DNA of 64,000 bases, taken from Pradoshia eiseniae. GTDB lineage: Bacteria > Bacillota > Bacilli > Bacillales > Pradoshiaceae. Where the stretch lies: contig NZ_PKOZ01000008.1 in NCBI RefSeq assembly GCF_002946355.1, forward strand, positions 1 through 64,000, read 5' to 3'. The translations under genes were made by a program, and so were the position numbers. The notes under the pieces were generated by a model. It saw only the letters and a list, made by a program, of their open reading frames with translations, ran no database searches and was not told where the DNA came from. Below are positions 52,465-61,649 of this stretch, one piece after another (position 1 is the first letter of the stretch; every line of letters begins with the position of its first letter).

Positions 52465-52494
52465 ACCAGTCCAATTTGACCATGGGCTGGTCTT
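52463..52494 (+). terminator. Terminator of ezrA
   Basis: AGACCAG (52463-52469) pairs with CTGGTCT (52487-52493), followed by TTCCTTTT. Confidence 0.6.
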
Positions 52495-52615
52495 TCCTTT
52501 TGGATAGCAGTCCTTAAGGGGTGAGAAAATAAGGCAAAGTTGAAATCTGCAGCTTTATAAAACGTTAAGTTTATGCTACATTTTCTTATTGATAGGCTAG
52601 GGGAGGAGAAATCCG

Positions 52616-53761
52616 ATGATTTATTTGGACAACAGTGCAACGACACAACCATATCCGGCTGTGCTGGATTCATTTATGAAGGTTTCAACTGGCTTTTGGG
52701 GTAATCCCTCTTCGCTGCATGGTTTTGGAGGAAAGGCTGAACAATTGCTTGCGAAAGCGCGTGAGCAAGTGGCAGGCCTCTTGAAAGTCAATCCGGCCGA
52801 GATTATTTTCACCTCAGGCGGTTCAGAGAGCAATAATCTTGCCATTAAAGGAGCCGCTTTGCAATATAAAGCCCGGGGAAAACATATTATCACCTCTTCC
52901 ATTGAACATCCGTCTGTCCTTAATCCGACAGAACAGCTGAGCGACTTAGGGTATGAAATTACTTATTTGCCGGTGGATGAATATGGACGAGTAAATGTGA
53001 CACAATTGAAGGAAGCGATTCGAGAAGACACGATTCTCGTTTCGATTATGCATATTAATAATGAGATTGGCTCCATCCAGCCGATTGAGGAAATAGGGCA
53101 GCTGCTGAGACGCTATCCGAAGATTCTCTTCCATGTAGATGGGGTCCAAGGATTTAGTAAGGTAGATCTTTCTTTGGCAGCTACCCATGTAGACCTCTAT
53201 TCATTATCGGGTCATAAAATACATGGGCTTAAAGGGACGGGCCTCCTTTATAAAAGAGAGGGAGTCAAGCTTTCTCCACTTATTGCCGGAGGAAATCAGG
53301 AGTCCGGCTTCCGAAGCGGGACAGAGAGTGTTGCCGGAGCTGTCTCATTGGCAAAGGCAATGCGTCTTGTAACCGAGGAAAGCAAGAGCAGCTTAGGGAA
53401 GATGAAGGAGCTGCAGGAATATGCGATGAGCCGTCTGGCAGCAATTGACGGGTTAGTCATCAATACGCCATATGAAAAAGCGGCACCGCATATCATTAAT
53501 TTTTCCATTCCTGGCTTAAAGTCAGAGGCTTTCGTGCATACGCTTGAGGATGAGGAAATTTATGTTTCCACAACCAGCGCCTGCTCGTCGAAGAAGAAAT
53601 CGATGAGCCATACATTGCTGCAAATGGGAAAAAGCGAGAAGATCGCCGGCAGTTCCATCCGAATCAGTCTTCATTTTGGTTTGGAGAAAACAGATATCGA
53701 CAAGGCCATTGCCGCAGTAGGCAAGGCCATTCAAATGTTAAGTGAGGTTAATAAAAGATGA
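52616..53761 (+). CDS. nifZ: Cysteine desulfurase (NifS/IscS type, NifZ)
   Basis: A 381-residue PLP enzyme. The PLP-binding Lys is in SLSGHKIHGLKGTG, the catalytic Cys in TSACSSKKKSM. It delivers persulfide sulfur to ThiI. RBS GGGGAGG. Overlaps thiI by four bases (ATGA), showing a dedicated pair, as in B. subtilis nifZ-thiI. Confidence 0.92.
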   Translation: MIYLDNSATTQPYPAVLDSFMKVSTGFWGNPSSLHGFGGKAEQLLAKAREQVAGLLKVNPAEIIFTSGGSESNNLAIKGAALQYKARGKHIITSSIEHPSVLNPTEQLSDLGYEITYLPVDEYGRVNVTQLKEAIREDTILVSIMHINNEIGSIQPIEEIGQLLRRYPKILFHVDGVQGFSKVDLSLAATHVDLYSLSGHKIHGLKGTGLLYKREGVKLSPLIAGGNQESGFRSGTESVAGAVSLAKAMRLVTEESKSSLGKMKELQEYAMSRLAAIDGLVINTPYEKAAPHIINFSIPGLKSEAFVHTLEDEEIYVSTTSACSSKKKSMSHTLLQMGKSEKIAGSSIRISLHFGLEKTDIDKAIAAVGKAIQMLSEVNKR

Positions 53762-54969
53762 TTAAATTTGACCATATCGTCGTTCGCTATGGGGAGATTA
53801 CCTTAAAGAAGCGGAATCGGAAGAGCTTTATTACACAGCTCAAGAAAAATGTAAAAAACGCCTTGATGGATTATCCGAATGTACGAATTGAGGCACAGCA
53901 TGAGCGTATGTATATCCATTTGAACGGAGCGGGCCACGAAGAAGTAATCGATCGTTTGAAGAAAGTGTACGGCATCTCTTCTTTAAGTCCTGCCTTAAAG
54001 GTAGAAAAAGAAATCCCAGCTATTCAGGAATCAGCGTTATTCTATATCAATCACCTTTCACGGGATATTGCGACATTCAAGATTGATGCTAAACGGGCTG
54101 ACAAGACATTTCCTTATTCAACCTATGACTTAAACGGCCTCGTTGGGGGATATTGCCTGCAGCGTAAAGAAGGACTAAAGGTAGATGTCCATAATCCAGA
54201 TCTGAAGCTGCGCGTAGAAGTTCGTAAGGATGCAGCTTATATTACTGGGGAAAAAATTGCAGCAGCAGGCGGCTTGCCAATCGGTTCAAGCGGTTCTGCG
54301 ATGCTCATGCTGAGCGGAGGCATTGACAGCCCTGTTGCAGGGTTCTTGACGATGAAGCGCGGGGTGGAAATTGAATGCGTCCATTTCTACAGCCCGCCAT
54401 TCACGAGTGAACGCTCGAAGCAAAAGGTTATTGATTTGGCAGAGAAATTAGCGGAGGTCAATGGACGGATGGTTCTGCATATCGTTCCATTTACAGAAAT
54501 TCAAAAGCTGATTCAAAAACAAATTCCGGATAATTACACGATGACAACAACACGACGGCTGATGCTGCGCGTGACTGATGAGATTCGAGAGCAGCGTAAA
54601 GCGCTCGCCATCGTCACGGGCGAAAGCTTAGGGCAAGTAGCGAGTCAGACGATGGAGAGTATGTATACGATCAACGAAGTGACCAATACGCCTATTCTCC
54701 GCCCGCTATTGGCGATGGACAAAACAGAAATCATTGAGATTGCTGAACGTATTGGTACGCATGACATCTCTATCCGTCCATTTGAGGATTGCTGTACTGT
54801 CTTTACACCGACAAATCCTAAGACGAAACCACGAAGAGAGAAGGTTAATCACTACGAATCCTTCACGGATTTCGATCCTTATATTCAAGAAGCGGTCGAG
54901 AAAACGGAAACCATCATCTTCAGCAGCAAGGACAAGAAGAAGGTTGAGGCAACGGAAGATCTGTTCTAA
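53758..54969 (+). CDS. thiI: tRNA 4-thiouridine synthase ThiI
   Basis: A 403-residue protein. N-terminal ferredoxin-like/THUMP region (about residues 60-165), PP-loop SGGIDSPVAG (about 182-191) and TGESLGQVASQTMES. It adenylates tRNA U8 for thiolation. There is no C-terminal rhodanese domain, so sulfur must come directly from NifZ, as known for Bacillus. Translationally coupled to nifZ. Confidence 0.95.
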   Translation: MIKFDHIVVRYGEITLKKRNRKSFITQLKKNVKNALMDYPNVRIEAQHERMYIHLNGAGHEEVIDRLKKVYGISSLSPALKVEKEIPAIQESALFYINHLSRDIATFKIDAKRADKTFPYSTYDLNGLVGGYCLQRKEGLKVDVHNPDLKLRVEVRKDAAYITGEKIAAAGGLPIGSSGSAMLMLSGGIDSPVAGFLTMKRGVEIECVHFYSPPFTSERSKQKVIDLAEKLAEVNGRMVLHIVPFTEIQKLIQKQIPDNYTMTTTRRLMLRVTDEIREQRKALAIVTGESLGQVASQTMESMYTINEVTNTPILRPLLAMDKTEIIEIAERIGTHDISIRPFEDCCTVFTPTNPKTKPRREKVNHYESFTDFDPYIQEAVEKTETIIFSSKDKKKVEATEDLF

Positions 54970-55003
54970 ATATAATATGTGAACAATTACCATATTGAGT
55001 TGC

Positions 55004-55033
55004 GCATATCGGCATGTGTTTTTACACACTCTA
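55004..55033 (+). promoter_or_regulatory. Candidate sigma-G promoter of the SASP gene
   Basis: GCATA (55004-55008), 18 bases, CACTCTA (55027-55033) fits the sigma-G pattern GNATR-N18-CATWMTA with one -10 change. Expected for forespore expression. Confidence 0.5.
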
Positions 55034-55058
55034 TAATCACAAAGGAGGTGAAAAACAC

Positions 55059-55259
55059 ATGTCAAACAACTCAAACAACCTTTTGGTACCAGGAGTAACT
55101 CAAGCTCTTGACCAAATGAAATACGAAATTGCTTCCGAGTTTGGAGTACAACTTGGAGGAGAAACAACTTCTCGCGCTAACGGTTCTGTTGGTGGAGAAA
55201 TCACAAAACGCCTTGTTCAAATGGCTGAGCAACAATTGGGTGGAGGATACTCCAGATAA
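55059..55259 (+). CDS. Alpha/beta-type small acid-soluble spore protein
   Basis: A 66-residue SASP. The GPR protease cleavage site YEIASEFG (about residues 22-29) and the family C-terminal segment [18 protein letters not shown] are intact. It coats spore DNA and protects it from UV and heat; degraded on germination. AAAGGAGGTG precedes ATG 55059. Located between thiI and mbcS like sspA in B. subtilis. Confidence 0.95.
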   Translation: MSNNSNNLLVPGVTQALDQMKYEIASEFGVQLGGETTSRANGSVGGEITKRLVQMAEQQLGGGYSR

Positions 55260-55278
55260 TTTCATACACTTGGCTACA

Positions 55279-55310
55279 GAAAGCGGACTTAGGTCCGCTT
55301 TCTTTTTTTT
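55279..55310 (+). terminator. Terminator of the SASP gene
   Basis: A 10-bp stem (55279-55288 with 55293-55302) followed by eight T. Confidence 0.9.
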
Positions 55311-55424
55311 ATCTCGATGTTTACATACAACAAAGGGGATAATTTCACAGAATATAATAAAATATTTTGGAAAATCATGTATAATGGCATTGATTACCAT
55401 TAATTGCTAAGGGGAGTGGAGAGA

Positions 55425-57005
55425 ATGAGTGAGAATCTTATTGCACCAGAGCAATACAATTTAGTGGCTGAAATTGAAAAGTATGCAAAATATGAAAGAA
55501 GAAAAGCTCTTATATGGAGAGATGAAAGCGGTTTAAAAAAAGAGATGACATATAAGGAGCTTATACGAACGGTTAATAAAACAGCAAATGTTTTCCTGAA
55601 TGAAGGGCTAAAAGCGGGAGATAAGATGCTGATTATGGTGCCTAGGCTTATTGAAGCCTATACAGTTTACTTGGCTGCCCTAAAGGTTGGACTAGTGGTC
55701 ATACCATGTTCTGAAATGCTGCGGACGAAGGATTTACAATATAGAATCGACCATTCCGAAGCGAAAGCTGTGCTTGTACATAAACCCTATACAGAGACCT
55801 TTGAAGGCCTTTCATCAAAAGACTCTTTACATAAATTCATTATAAATGGCCAGGTGGAAGGCTGGACACCGCTCGATGAGAAAATTAAGCATGCTAATCA
55901 TGAGCTAGAGATCGCGAAGACAAAGCGAGAGGACATGGCCTTTCTCTCCTATACATCAGGTACGACAGGACAGCCAAAAGGTGTTGTTCATACACATGGG
56001 TGGGCATATGCTCATTTAAGAACCGCGGCGAGCAATTGGCTATGCATTGAGGAAGAAGATGTTGTCTGGGCAACAGCGGGTCCTGGATGGCAGAAATGGA
56101 TTTGGAGCCCTTTCCTGTCAGTGCTTGGCTCGGGGGCAACAGGCTTCGTTTACCAGGGCAAGTTTGAGCCAAAGACGTATCTGCAGCTTCTAGATGACTA
56201 TTCCATCAATGTTCTCTGTTGTACGCCCACCGAATATCGATTGATGGCAAAGGCCGATAATCTGGCTGAATATAAGCTGCAGCATCTTCATAGTGCTGTC
56301 TCTGCGGGCGAGCCATTGAACAGGGAAGTCATAGACACATTCCGCTCTCATTTCGGGGTTACGGTTCGGGATGGATATGGGCAAACCGAAAATACGCTCC
56401 TTGTTGGTGTCACAAAAGGCATGGATGTCAAACCAGGCTCGATGGGTAAACCAACACCCGGAAATAAGGTAGAGGTCATTGATGAGGAAGGACGGGTATG
56501 TCCTGCAGGTAAGACTGGGGACATAGCTGTGCATGTAGAAACACCGGCTCTCTTTAAAGAATATTATAAGGACCCTGAAAGAACGGCCATGCAATTTAGG
56601 GGAGATTATTATATTACAGGCGATAAGGCGAAGAAGGATGAGGACGGATACTTCTGGTTCGAGGGACGCAGGGATGATATTATCATTAGTTCCGGCTATA
56701 CGATTGGACCGTTTGAAGTAGAGGATGCGCTTGTTAAGCATGCCTATGTCAAGGAGTGTGCTGTTGTAGCAAGCCCTGATGAGGAAAGAGGACAAATCGT
56801 TAAGGCTTTTGTCGTATTGAAAGAAGATGTGCCAGAGCCGTCTGATGAGCTAGTCAAGGAGCTGCAAAACCACGTGAAGGACTTGACAGCTCCTTATAAG
56901 TATCCTCGTAAGATTGCCTTCGTCGAAGATCTTCCAAAGACGATTTCCGGCAAGATTATGAGGGTTGAGCTAAGAAAAATGGAGCTGGAAAACCAGAAGG
57001 CGTAG
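55425..57005 (+). CDS. mbcS: Acyl-CoA synthetase MbcS (YtcI)
   Basis: About 526 residues of the ANL family. YTSGTTGQPKG (P-loop), GYGQTEN, YYITGDKAKKDEDGYFWFEGR and PKTISGKIMRVELR (C-terminal Lys) are present. The YtcI/MbcS group activates medium or branched short-chain acids (2-methylbutyrate, isobutyrate), feeding branched fatty-acid synthesis. It is the second ANL ligase of the window after AcsA; the C-terminal Lys could be an acetylation target. RBS GGGGAGTGGAG before ATG 55425. Confidence 0.88.
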   Translation: MSENLIAPEQYNLVAEIEKYAKYERRKALIWRDESGLKKEMTYKELIRTVNKTANVFLNEGLKAGDKMLIMVPRLIEAYTVYLAALKVGLVVIPCSEMLRTKDLQYRIDHSEAKAVLVHKPYTETFEGLSSKDSLHKFIINGQVEGWTPLDEKIKHANHELEIAKTKREDMAFLSYTSGTTGQPKGVVHTHGWAYAHLRTAASNWLCIEEEDVVWATAGPGWQKWIWSPFLSVLGSGATGFVYQGKFEPKTYLQLLDDYSINVLCCTPTEYRLMAKADNLAEYKLQHLHSAVSAGEPLNREVIDTFRSHFGVTVRDGYGQTENTLLVGVTKGMDVKPGSMGKPTPGNKVEVIDEEGRVCPAGKTGDIAVHVETPALFKEYYKDPERTAMQFRGDYYITGDKAKKDEDGYFWFEGRRDDIIISSGYTIGPFEVEDALVKHAYVKECAVVASPDEERGQIVKAFVVLKEDVPEPSDELVKELQNHVKDLTAPYKYPRKIAFVEDLPKTISGKIMRVELRKMELENQKA

Positions 57006-57013
57006 AATATATT

Positions 57014-57058
57014 GCTGACTCGAAATTCCGTATTTAACGGACTCTCGGGTCAGCGTAT
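57014..57058 (+). terminator. Terminator of mbcS
   Basis: GCTGAC (57014-57019) pairs with GTCAGC (57049-57054) with inner pairs CGAAATTCCGT/ACGGACTCTCG-like. Confidence 0.5.
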
Positions 57059-57097
57059 TTTATTTGTAGGATATCGGGGAAGCAGGGTGAAAAATAA

Positions 57098-57136
57098 AAC
57101 AGGTGAAAGCAGCCGGTATAGGCTCCTTTCACCTGC
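57098..57136 (-). terminator. Terminator of nadK2
   Basis: AGGTGAAAG (57101-57109) pairs with CTTTCACCT (57126-57134); TTTTATTTTT follows on the minus strand. Confidence 0.8.
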
Positions 57137-57149
57137 TTGTACTATATTC

Positions 57150-57950
57150 TTATAAGAATGACCTTTGCACCTTTTCCCAGAAGGAATTATCGCGCAGCTT
57201 GACCGTCTTAATCGTACGGCCGCTGAGTCGGAAATCTAATCGCTCGATATGCTGAATGCTCATCGCCTCATTGTCCATCCCGATGATTGGATAATCATCT
57301 CCTGTTTTTGATAGCTGGAGGGAGAGAACGCGTTCACTTCCAAGGATAAAGGAGGAGCCTAATGTCCGGTAATGATTATTATTCAGGGATGCGATTTCGC
57401 TCACCTGCATACAATGCAATGTTGGGTCAACGACAGCGCCATTGAGGGACTTATTGTAGGCAGTTGAACCAGTAGGAGTAGCAACGACCATTCCATCACC
57501 GCGGAAAGTCTCGAAAAGCTGGTTATCAATATGGACTTCGATGACAAAGGTCTTGATTAAGGAAGAACGGAAGGAGCATTCGTTCAGACAATCAAAGCTG
57601 TATTCATTATCAATTGTCACTTCTATCGTCGGGTACTTCCTTACCTCGATGACAGGTGTCGTAACAGCTTCAACCATCTTCTCTGTATCATTAATATAAA
57701 AATCACAATACATATTCAATTTCTTGTCGAGGGAAATCCCTGCATAGAGACAGTCCTCTCTGAAATCTGTCTTTCGAACAGCTTGCAGGAATGTGCCGTC
57801 ATCACCGATGCTGACGATGATATTTGCTTCTGCAGGATCTTTTACGGTGCTAAACCCATACTTATCTGTGCTTGCTTTAATGGCCTCAATTCGTTCGAGA
57901 ATATCCTTGTCTTTCTTGTAGTAAAAATAGATGTTCTTGCGGTTATCCAT
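57150..57950 (-). CDS. nadK2: NAD kinase 2 (NadK2, YtdI)
   Basis: A 266-residue NAD kinase, same length as YtdI. Conserved segments: SIGDDGTFLQAVRKT, SFILGSERV, FETFRGDGMVVATPTGSTAYNKSL and the C-terminal DNSFWEKVQRSF. The catalytic motif reads GDDG where the family has GGDG: codons GGT GAT GAC GGC. It phosphorylates NAD to NADP, but this substitution could affect activity. Divergent from sppA. RBS GGAGGTT upstream of ATG 57950. Confidence 0.9.
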   Translation of the reverse strand: MDNRKNIYFYYKKDKDILERIEAIKASTDKYGFSTVKDPAEANIIVSIGDDGTFLQAVRKTDFREDCLYAGISLDKKLNMYCDFYINDTEKMVEAVTTPVIEVRKYPTIEVTIDNEYSFDCLNECSFRSSLIKTFVIEVHIDNQLFETFRGDGMVVATPTGSTAYNKSLNGAVVDPTLHCMQVSEIASLNNNHYRTLGSSFILGSERVLSLQLSKTGDDYPIIGMDNEAMSIQHIERLDFRLSGRTIKTVKLRDNSFWEKVQRSFL

Positions 57951-58078
57951 CGCGAAACCTCCTCATAGGCAGTGCTTGCTAGAATTCTATGCAATTTCAA
58001 GTTTACCCAACATCGTCATGTTATAATAATTTTATCAGGAAAATAGGAAGATTCAAACTTCGACTGGGGGAATATTGT

Positions 58079-59068
58079 GTGAACAAAAAAAGATGGTTGG
58101 CACTGGGAATCGCGGCAGTTATTTTCTTCGCATCAATCCTTACGAATTCGATTTCCTTGCTGGCTTCTGATGAGGCTTCAATGTCAGAATTACTAGCAGC
58201 AGAAGAGGAAGTAATTGAGGATGGAGATTTCGAAAAAAGAATTGTGGTCTTGGATTTAGACGGAACGATTGCAGATACAGGAGATAGCGCTTCACTTTTC
58301 TCTTCGGAGGGATATAATCACCAAGCATTGCTTGAGCATTTAGATACCATCGCTTGGGATGACACGATTAGCGGACTTGTGCTGGAGGTGAATTCACCAG
58401 GCGGAGGGGTTCATGAGAGTGCTGAAATTCACCGGAAAATCGAGGCCATTAAAGAGGCGGGAAAACCAGTTTATGTGTCCATGGGCTCAATGGCTGCCTC
58501 TGGCGGCTATTATGTCGCAGCTCCTGCCAATCAAATCTATGCAAGTCCTGAGACATTGACAGGATCGCTTGGCGTCATCATGCAAACCTTTAATTTTGAA
58601 GGATTTGCCGAGAAGTACGGCATTGATATGGTAACCATCAAAAGTGGAGAGTTCAAGGATATAGGTAACTCCTTCCGTGATATGACTGATGAAGAGAAGA
58701 GCATTATGCAATCCCTCGTGGATAACTCTTATAACCAATTTGTTACGGTCATTGCAGAAGGAAGGGACATGTCGAAAGAAGAGGTAAGAAAAGTGGCGGA
58801 TGGCCGAATCTATGACGGCCGTCAAGCGAAGGAGCTGAATCTCGTGGATGAGCTCGGCTACTTGGATGATGCAATTGCTGGCATGAAGAAAAACGAGGGG
58901 CTGGAGGATGCAGCTGTCGTTAAGCTGACAGATTCCATTGGCCTAGGTTCAATGCTGAATTTGAAGCTCACGCAGTGGCTTGGCGGAAATGATGAGGCAA
59001 GCATCATTAAAGAAATCATGACCGAAAATCAATCTCCGCAACTGATGTACTTATATTCTGGAGAGTAA
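58079..59068 (+). CDS. sppA: Signal peptide peptidase SppA
   Basis: About 330 residues. N-terminal transmembrane helix (about residues 5-27), then an S49 protease domain: catalytic Ser in SMGSMAASGGYYVAAPA and Lys in IKSGEFKDIG. It degrades remnant signal peptides in the membrane. The start is GTG 58079, set by TGGGGG upstream; an ATG 90 bases upstream has no site. Probably cotranscribed with yteJ, 12 bases downstream. Confidence 0.92.
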   Translation: MNKKRWLALGIAAVIFFASILTNSISLLASDEASMSELLAAEEEVIEDGDFEKRIVVLDLDGTIADTGDSASLFSSEGYNHQALLEHLDTIAWDDTISGLVLEVNSPGGGVHESAEIHRKIEAIKEAGKPVYVSMGSMAASGGYYVAAPANQIYASPETLTGSLGVIMQTFNFEGFAEKYGIDMVTIKSGEFKDIGNSFRDMTDEEKSIMQSLVDNSYNQFVTVIAEGRDMSKEEVRKVADGRIYDGRQAKELNLVDELGYLDDAIAGMKKNEGLEDAAVVKLTDSIGLGSMLNLKLTQWLGGNDEASIIKEIMTENQSPQLMYLYSGE

Positions 59069-59080
59069 GGAGGCAGGGGA

Positions 59081-59584
59081 ATGACGGATACACACGAGAC
59101 TAGCTTGAATGAGCAAGAAGATATAAATACACAGAAAACGGATAATTTTTCTCAAAAGATTATGAACCTGCCCCGTGCTGGATTTTGGATGAGATTTTGG
59201 GCTTATATCATTGACATCCTGATTGTCGGGAGCATCAGCCGGCTTTTCATCAAGCCAATTTTTCGCTTGCTTGATATACCGATTGACAGCAGCGGAATCT
59301 TCTCGCCGTTCACGGTGATTGATTCCATCGTTTTTTTCGGATACTTTTTCATTATGACGCTCCTGTTTGCACAAACATTAGGCAAAATGGTCATGGGGGT
59401 GCATGTTATTTCGCTCACAAGAGATAAGCTGGATTGGAAGACATTATTGTTTAGAGAGTGGATAGGAAGATACATCTCCGCCTTTTTCTTCCTTGGCTAT
59501 ATCGTTGTCGCTTTTAACCCGCGCAAGCAAGGCTTCCATGATATGTTCAGTGATACGGCTGTCCTGCTTGATAAGGAGCGGTGA
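59081..59584 (+). CDS. yteJ: RDD family membrane protein YteJ
   Basis: A 167-residue protein. An N-terminal acidic tail, then RDD-type helices with RAGFWMRFWAYIIDILIVG (about residues 27-45) and an internal LGKMVMGVHVISL. RDD proteins have about four transmembrane helices and unknown, possibly ion-exchange, function; YteJ modulates SppA in B. subtilis, which suits its operon position. RBS GGAGG before ATG 59081. Confidence 0.9.
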   Translation: MTDTHETSLNEQEDINTQKTDNFSQKIMNLPRAGFWMRFWAYIIDILIVGSISRLFIKPIFRLLDIPIDSSGIFSPFTVIDSIVFFGYFFIMTLLFAQTLGKMVMGVHVISLTRDKLDWKTLLFREWIGRYISAFFFLGYIVVAFNPRKQGFHDMFSDTAVLLDKER

Positions 59585-59610
59585 GATCCATTAAATAATA
59601 GTAGAAGCAT

Positions 59611-59640
59611 AAACCCGCCTGCTGCCAGGCGGGTTTATTT
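59611..59640 (+). terminator. Terminator of sppA-yteJ
   Basis: A perfect 10-bp stem (59611-59620 with 59627-59636) followed by TTTATTTT. Confidence 0.85.
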
Positions 59641-59692
59641 TATGTATCTGTTGTCCATACTGTTTGCTTGATAATAGATGGGGGTGTTCAAC

Positions 59693-60346
59693 GTGGTCAT
59701 TCTATTTGGATGCTTGCTTGCGCTGCTCGCATTGTTTGCCGTGTTCTTGCTATCACAAGTAACGGTGTCGGTTATTTATGATAAGAACTTCCAGAAAAAT
59801 GAGGCGGAAGTCAAGATACGAATGTGGCGCGGGCTGCTGCATTATGAGAAAAAAGTGAAAATAGGTGCGCCGGTTGGGGAAGTGAAGAAGGATGGGGCAG
59901 AGAGCATACAGGAAGAACTGTCCATTGATGAGATGGATGGTTCTTTACGGGTCATCGCCAAGTCTTTGACAGAACTAAAAGGATATGGATCGGCAACAAA
60001 GGAAATCACCTCAGATATCCAATTGACGAGCCTTGAGATTTCCCTGTCCTATGGGGCTGGGGATGCACCTAAAACGGCGATGGCGACGGGACTGTTATGG
60101 GGAATTGTCAGTGCAGCTATTGCTGTCATAAGTCACTTTTTCCAATTAATCGTCATACCGAAAACGGAAGTTGTTCCCTATTTCATGATTAAGAAACCTC
60201 TTGAGCTTCATTTTGGTTGCATAGGAAAGGTCAGAATGGCAAACGCTATAAAAGCTATATGGAAATTAGCCCGGTTTATGCAAAGAAAAAAGCAGTTGCA
60301 TAATACAGGCGAACATAGCCATAAGGACAAAAATCAAATGGCCTAA
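59693..60346 (+). CDS. ytfI: DUF2953 protein YtfI
   Basis: About 217 residues. N-terminal transmembrane helix (about residues 3-25), then a soluble domain with FMIKKPLELHFGCIGKVRMANAI near the C-terminus typical of DUF2953. Function unknown. GTG 59693 is favoured (GGGGGTG five bases upstream) over ATG 59678. 14 bases before ytfJ, so the pair is an operon. Confidence 0.85.
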   Translation: MVILFGCLLALLALFAVFLLSQVTVSVIYDKNFQKNEAEVKIRMWRGLLHYEKKVKIGAPVGEVKKDGAESIQEELSIDEMDGSLRVIAKSLTELKGYGSATKEITSDIQLTSLEISLSYGAGDAPKTAMATGLLWGIVSAAIAVISHFFQLIVIPKTEVVPYFMIKKPLELHFGCIGKVRMANAIKAIWKLARFMQRKKQLHNTGEHSHKDKNQMA

Positions 60347-60360
60347 CAGGAGGGTATATT

Positions 60361-60792
60361 ATGTCTAATCATCCTATTGGTGGATTAATGAATTCGGCGA
60401 TGGAAAACTTGAGAAGCATGGTAGATGTGAACACGATTATTGGTGACCCAGTCGAAACCCCGGATGGGAGTGTCATTATGACCGTATCAAAGGTGGCATT
60501 TGGTTATGCGGCTGGCGGCAGTGACTATCAAATCAGCGGTCCGGATGCTGAGAACCACAGACATCCCTTTGGAGGCGGAAGTGCAGGAGGCGTGTACATT
60601 ACCCCAATCGCCTTCTTGATTGTTAGCTCCCAAGGAATCAAAATGCTGCATCTCGACGAGAGTACTCATCTCATCGAAAAGCTAATGGAAGCAACCCCTG
60701 TTGCAGTCGATAAGGTAAGCTCCATGCTCTCGAAAAAAGGAAAAGGGATGCAAAACGATCAGCAAACATCTGGTATAGACAGCATGGATTAA
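60361..60792 (+). CDS. ytfJ: Sporulation protein YtfJ
   Basis: A 143-residue protein of the YtfJ/GerW family. GDPVETPDGSVIMTVSKVAFGYAAGG and a Gly-rich FGGGSAGGVYI region (about residues 62-80) are diagnostic. It is forespore-expressed in B. subtilis and linked to germination. RBS AGGAGGG. Second gene of ytfIJ, ended at 60828. Confidence 0.92.
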   Translation: MSNHPIGGLMNSAMENLRSMVDVNTIIGDPVETPDGSVIMTVSKVAFGYAAGGSDYQISGPDAENHRHPFGGGSAGGVYITPIAFLIVSSQGIKMLHLDESTHLIEKLMEATPVAVDKVSSMLSKKGKGMQNDQQTSGIDSMD

Positions 60793-60802
60793 ACGAACAG
60801 AG

Positions 60803-60836
60803 ACCGCATCTTGCTAATGAGATGTGGTTTGTTTTT
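60803..60836 (+). terminator. Terminator of ytfIJ
   Basis: A 9-bp stem (60803-60811 with 60820-60828, one G-U pair) followed by TTGTTTTT. Confidence 0.75.
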
Positions 60837-60927
60837 GTAGAATTATTAATCATAGCTTTTTACAAAGGGTGGCTGAAACTCTATACTTAGAATGAATGAA
60901 AAATTCAGACTATGGAGGGGAATTAGT

Positions 60928-61428
60928 GTGGCGAACGTGACTTTTAAAGGAAATCCGGTTACATTGGTCGGAACAGAAGTAAAAGTAGGCGACAAGGCGC
61001 CTGAATTTACGGTGCTAGGGAATGATTTATCTCCTGTTACGCTGGAAAGCTCAGCTGGAAAGGTGAGAATTTTTAGTGTCGTTCCATCTATTGACACAGG
61101 CGTATGTGACGCGCAAACCCGTAAGTTTAATGAAGAGGCGGCCAACTTGGATAATGTTAAAGTCATCACGGTCAGTGTCGATTTGCCCTTTGCTCAAAAG
61201 CGCTGGTGTGCGGCAGCCGGACTTGAAAATGTTGTGACGGTTTCTGACCATAGAGATTTATCTTTTGGAGAGGCATACGGCGTGTACATTAAAGAATTGC
61301 GTTTGCTAGCGCGTTCTGTATTTGTGGTAGATAGCCAAGATAAGGTTACATACGTGGAATATGTGCCTGAAAGCACCGACCATCCGAATTACGAGGCGGC
61401 CATTGAAGCGGCAAAAGCGGCAAACTAA
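60928..61428 (+). CDS. tpx: Thiol peroxidase Tpx
   Basis: A 166-residue peroxiredoxin. The peroxidatic Cys is in [12 protein letters not shown] (~C60) and the resolving Cys in RWCAAAG (~C94). It reduces peroxides using thioredoxin. The start is GTG 60928 after GGAGGGG; the upstream reading from 60892 has none. Followed by the terminator at 61452. Confidence 0.94.
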   Translation: MANVTFKGNPVTLVGTEVKVGDKAPEFTVLGNDLSPVTLESSAGKVRIFSVVPSIDTGVCDAQTRKFNEEAANLDNVKVITVSVDLPFAQKRWCAAAGLENVVTVSDHRDLSFGEAYGVYIKELRLLARSVFVVDSQDKVTYVEYVPESTDHPNYEAAIEAAKAAN

Positions 61429-61451
61429 ACACGAGATTTAAGACATTAGAG

Positions 61452-61499
61452 GAATCCAGGAAGGTTCAGCGAGAACCGTTAAGCCTGGGTTCTTTTTTT
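61452..61499 (+). terminator. Terminator of tpx
   Basis: Outer stem GAATCCAGG (61452-61460) with CCTGGGTTC (61484-61492), inner GGTTC/GAACC, and a T run to 61499. Confidence 0.75.
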
Positions 61500-61649
61500 G
61501 TTTAGATTAATTTATTGAAAATTCTTAATAAAAATACCCCTTTTGGTCCTCGAAATGTTTATCCCTCTCAGAAAAGGTGATACTTGTTCTTTATAGGATG
61601 TAATACTACAATGGGTAAAAGAATAGTGGACGAAGTTGGAGGAAACGCT

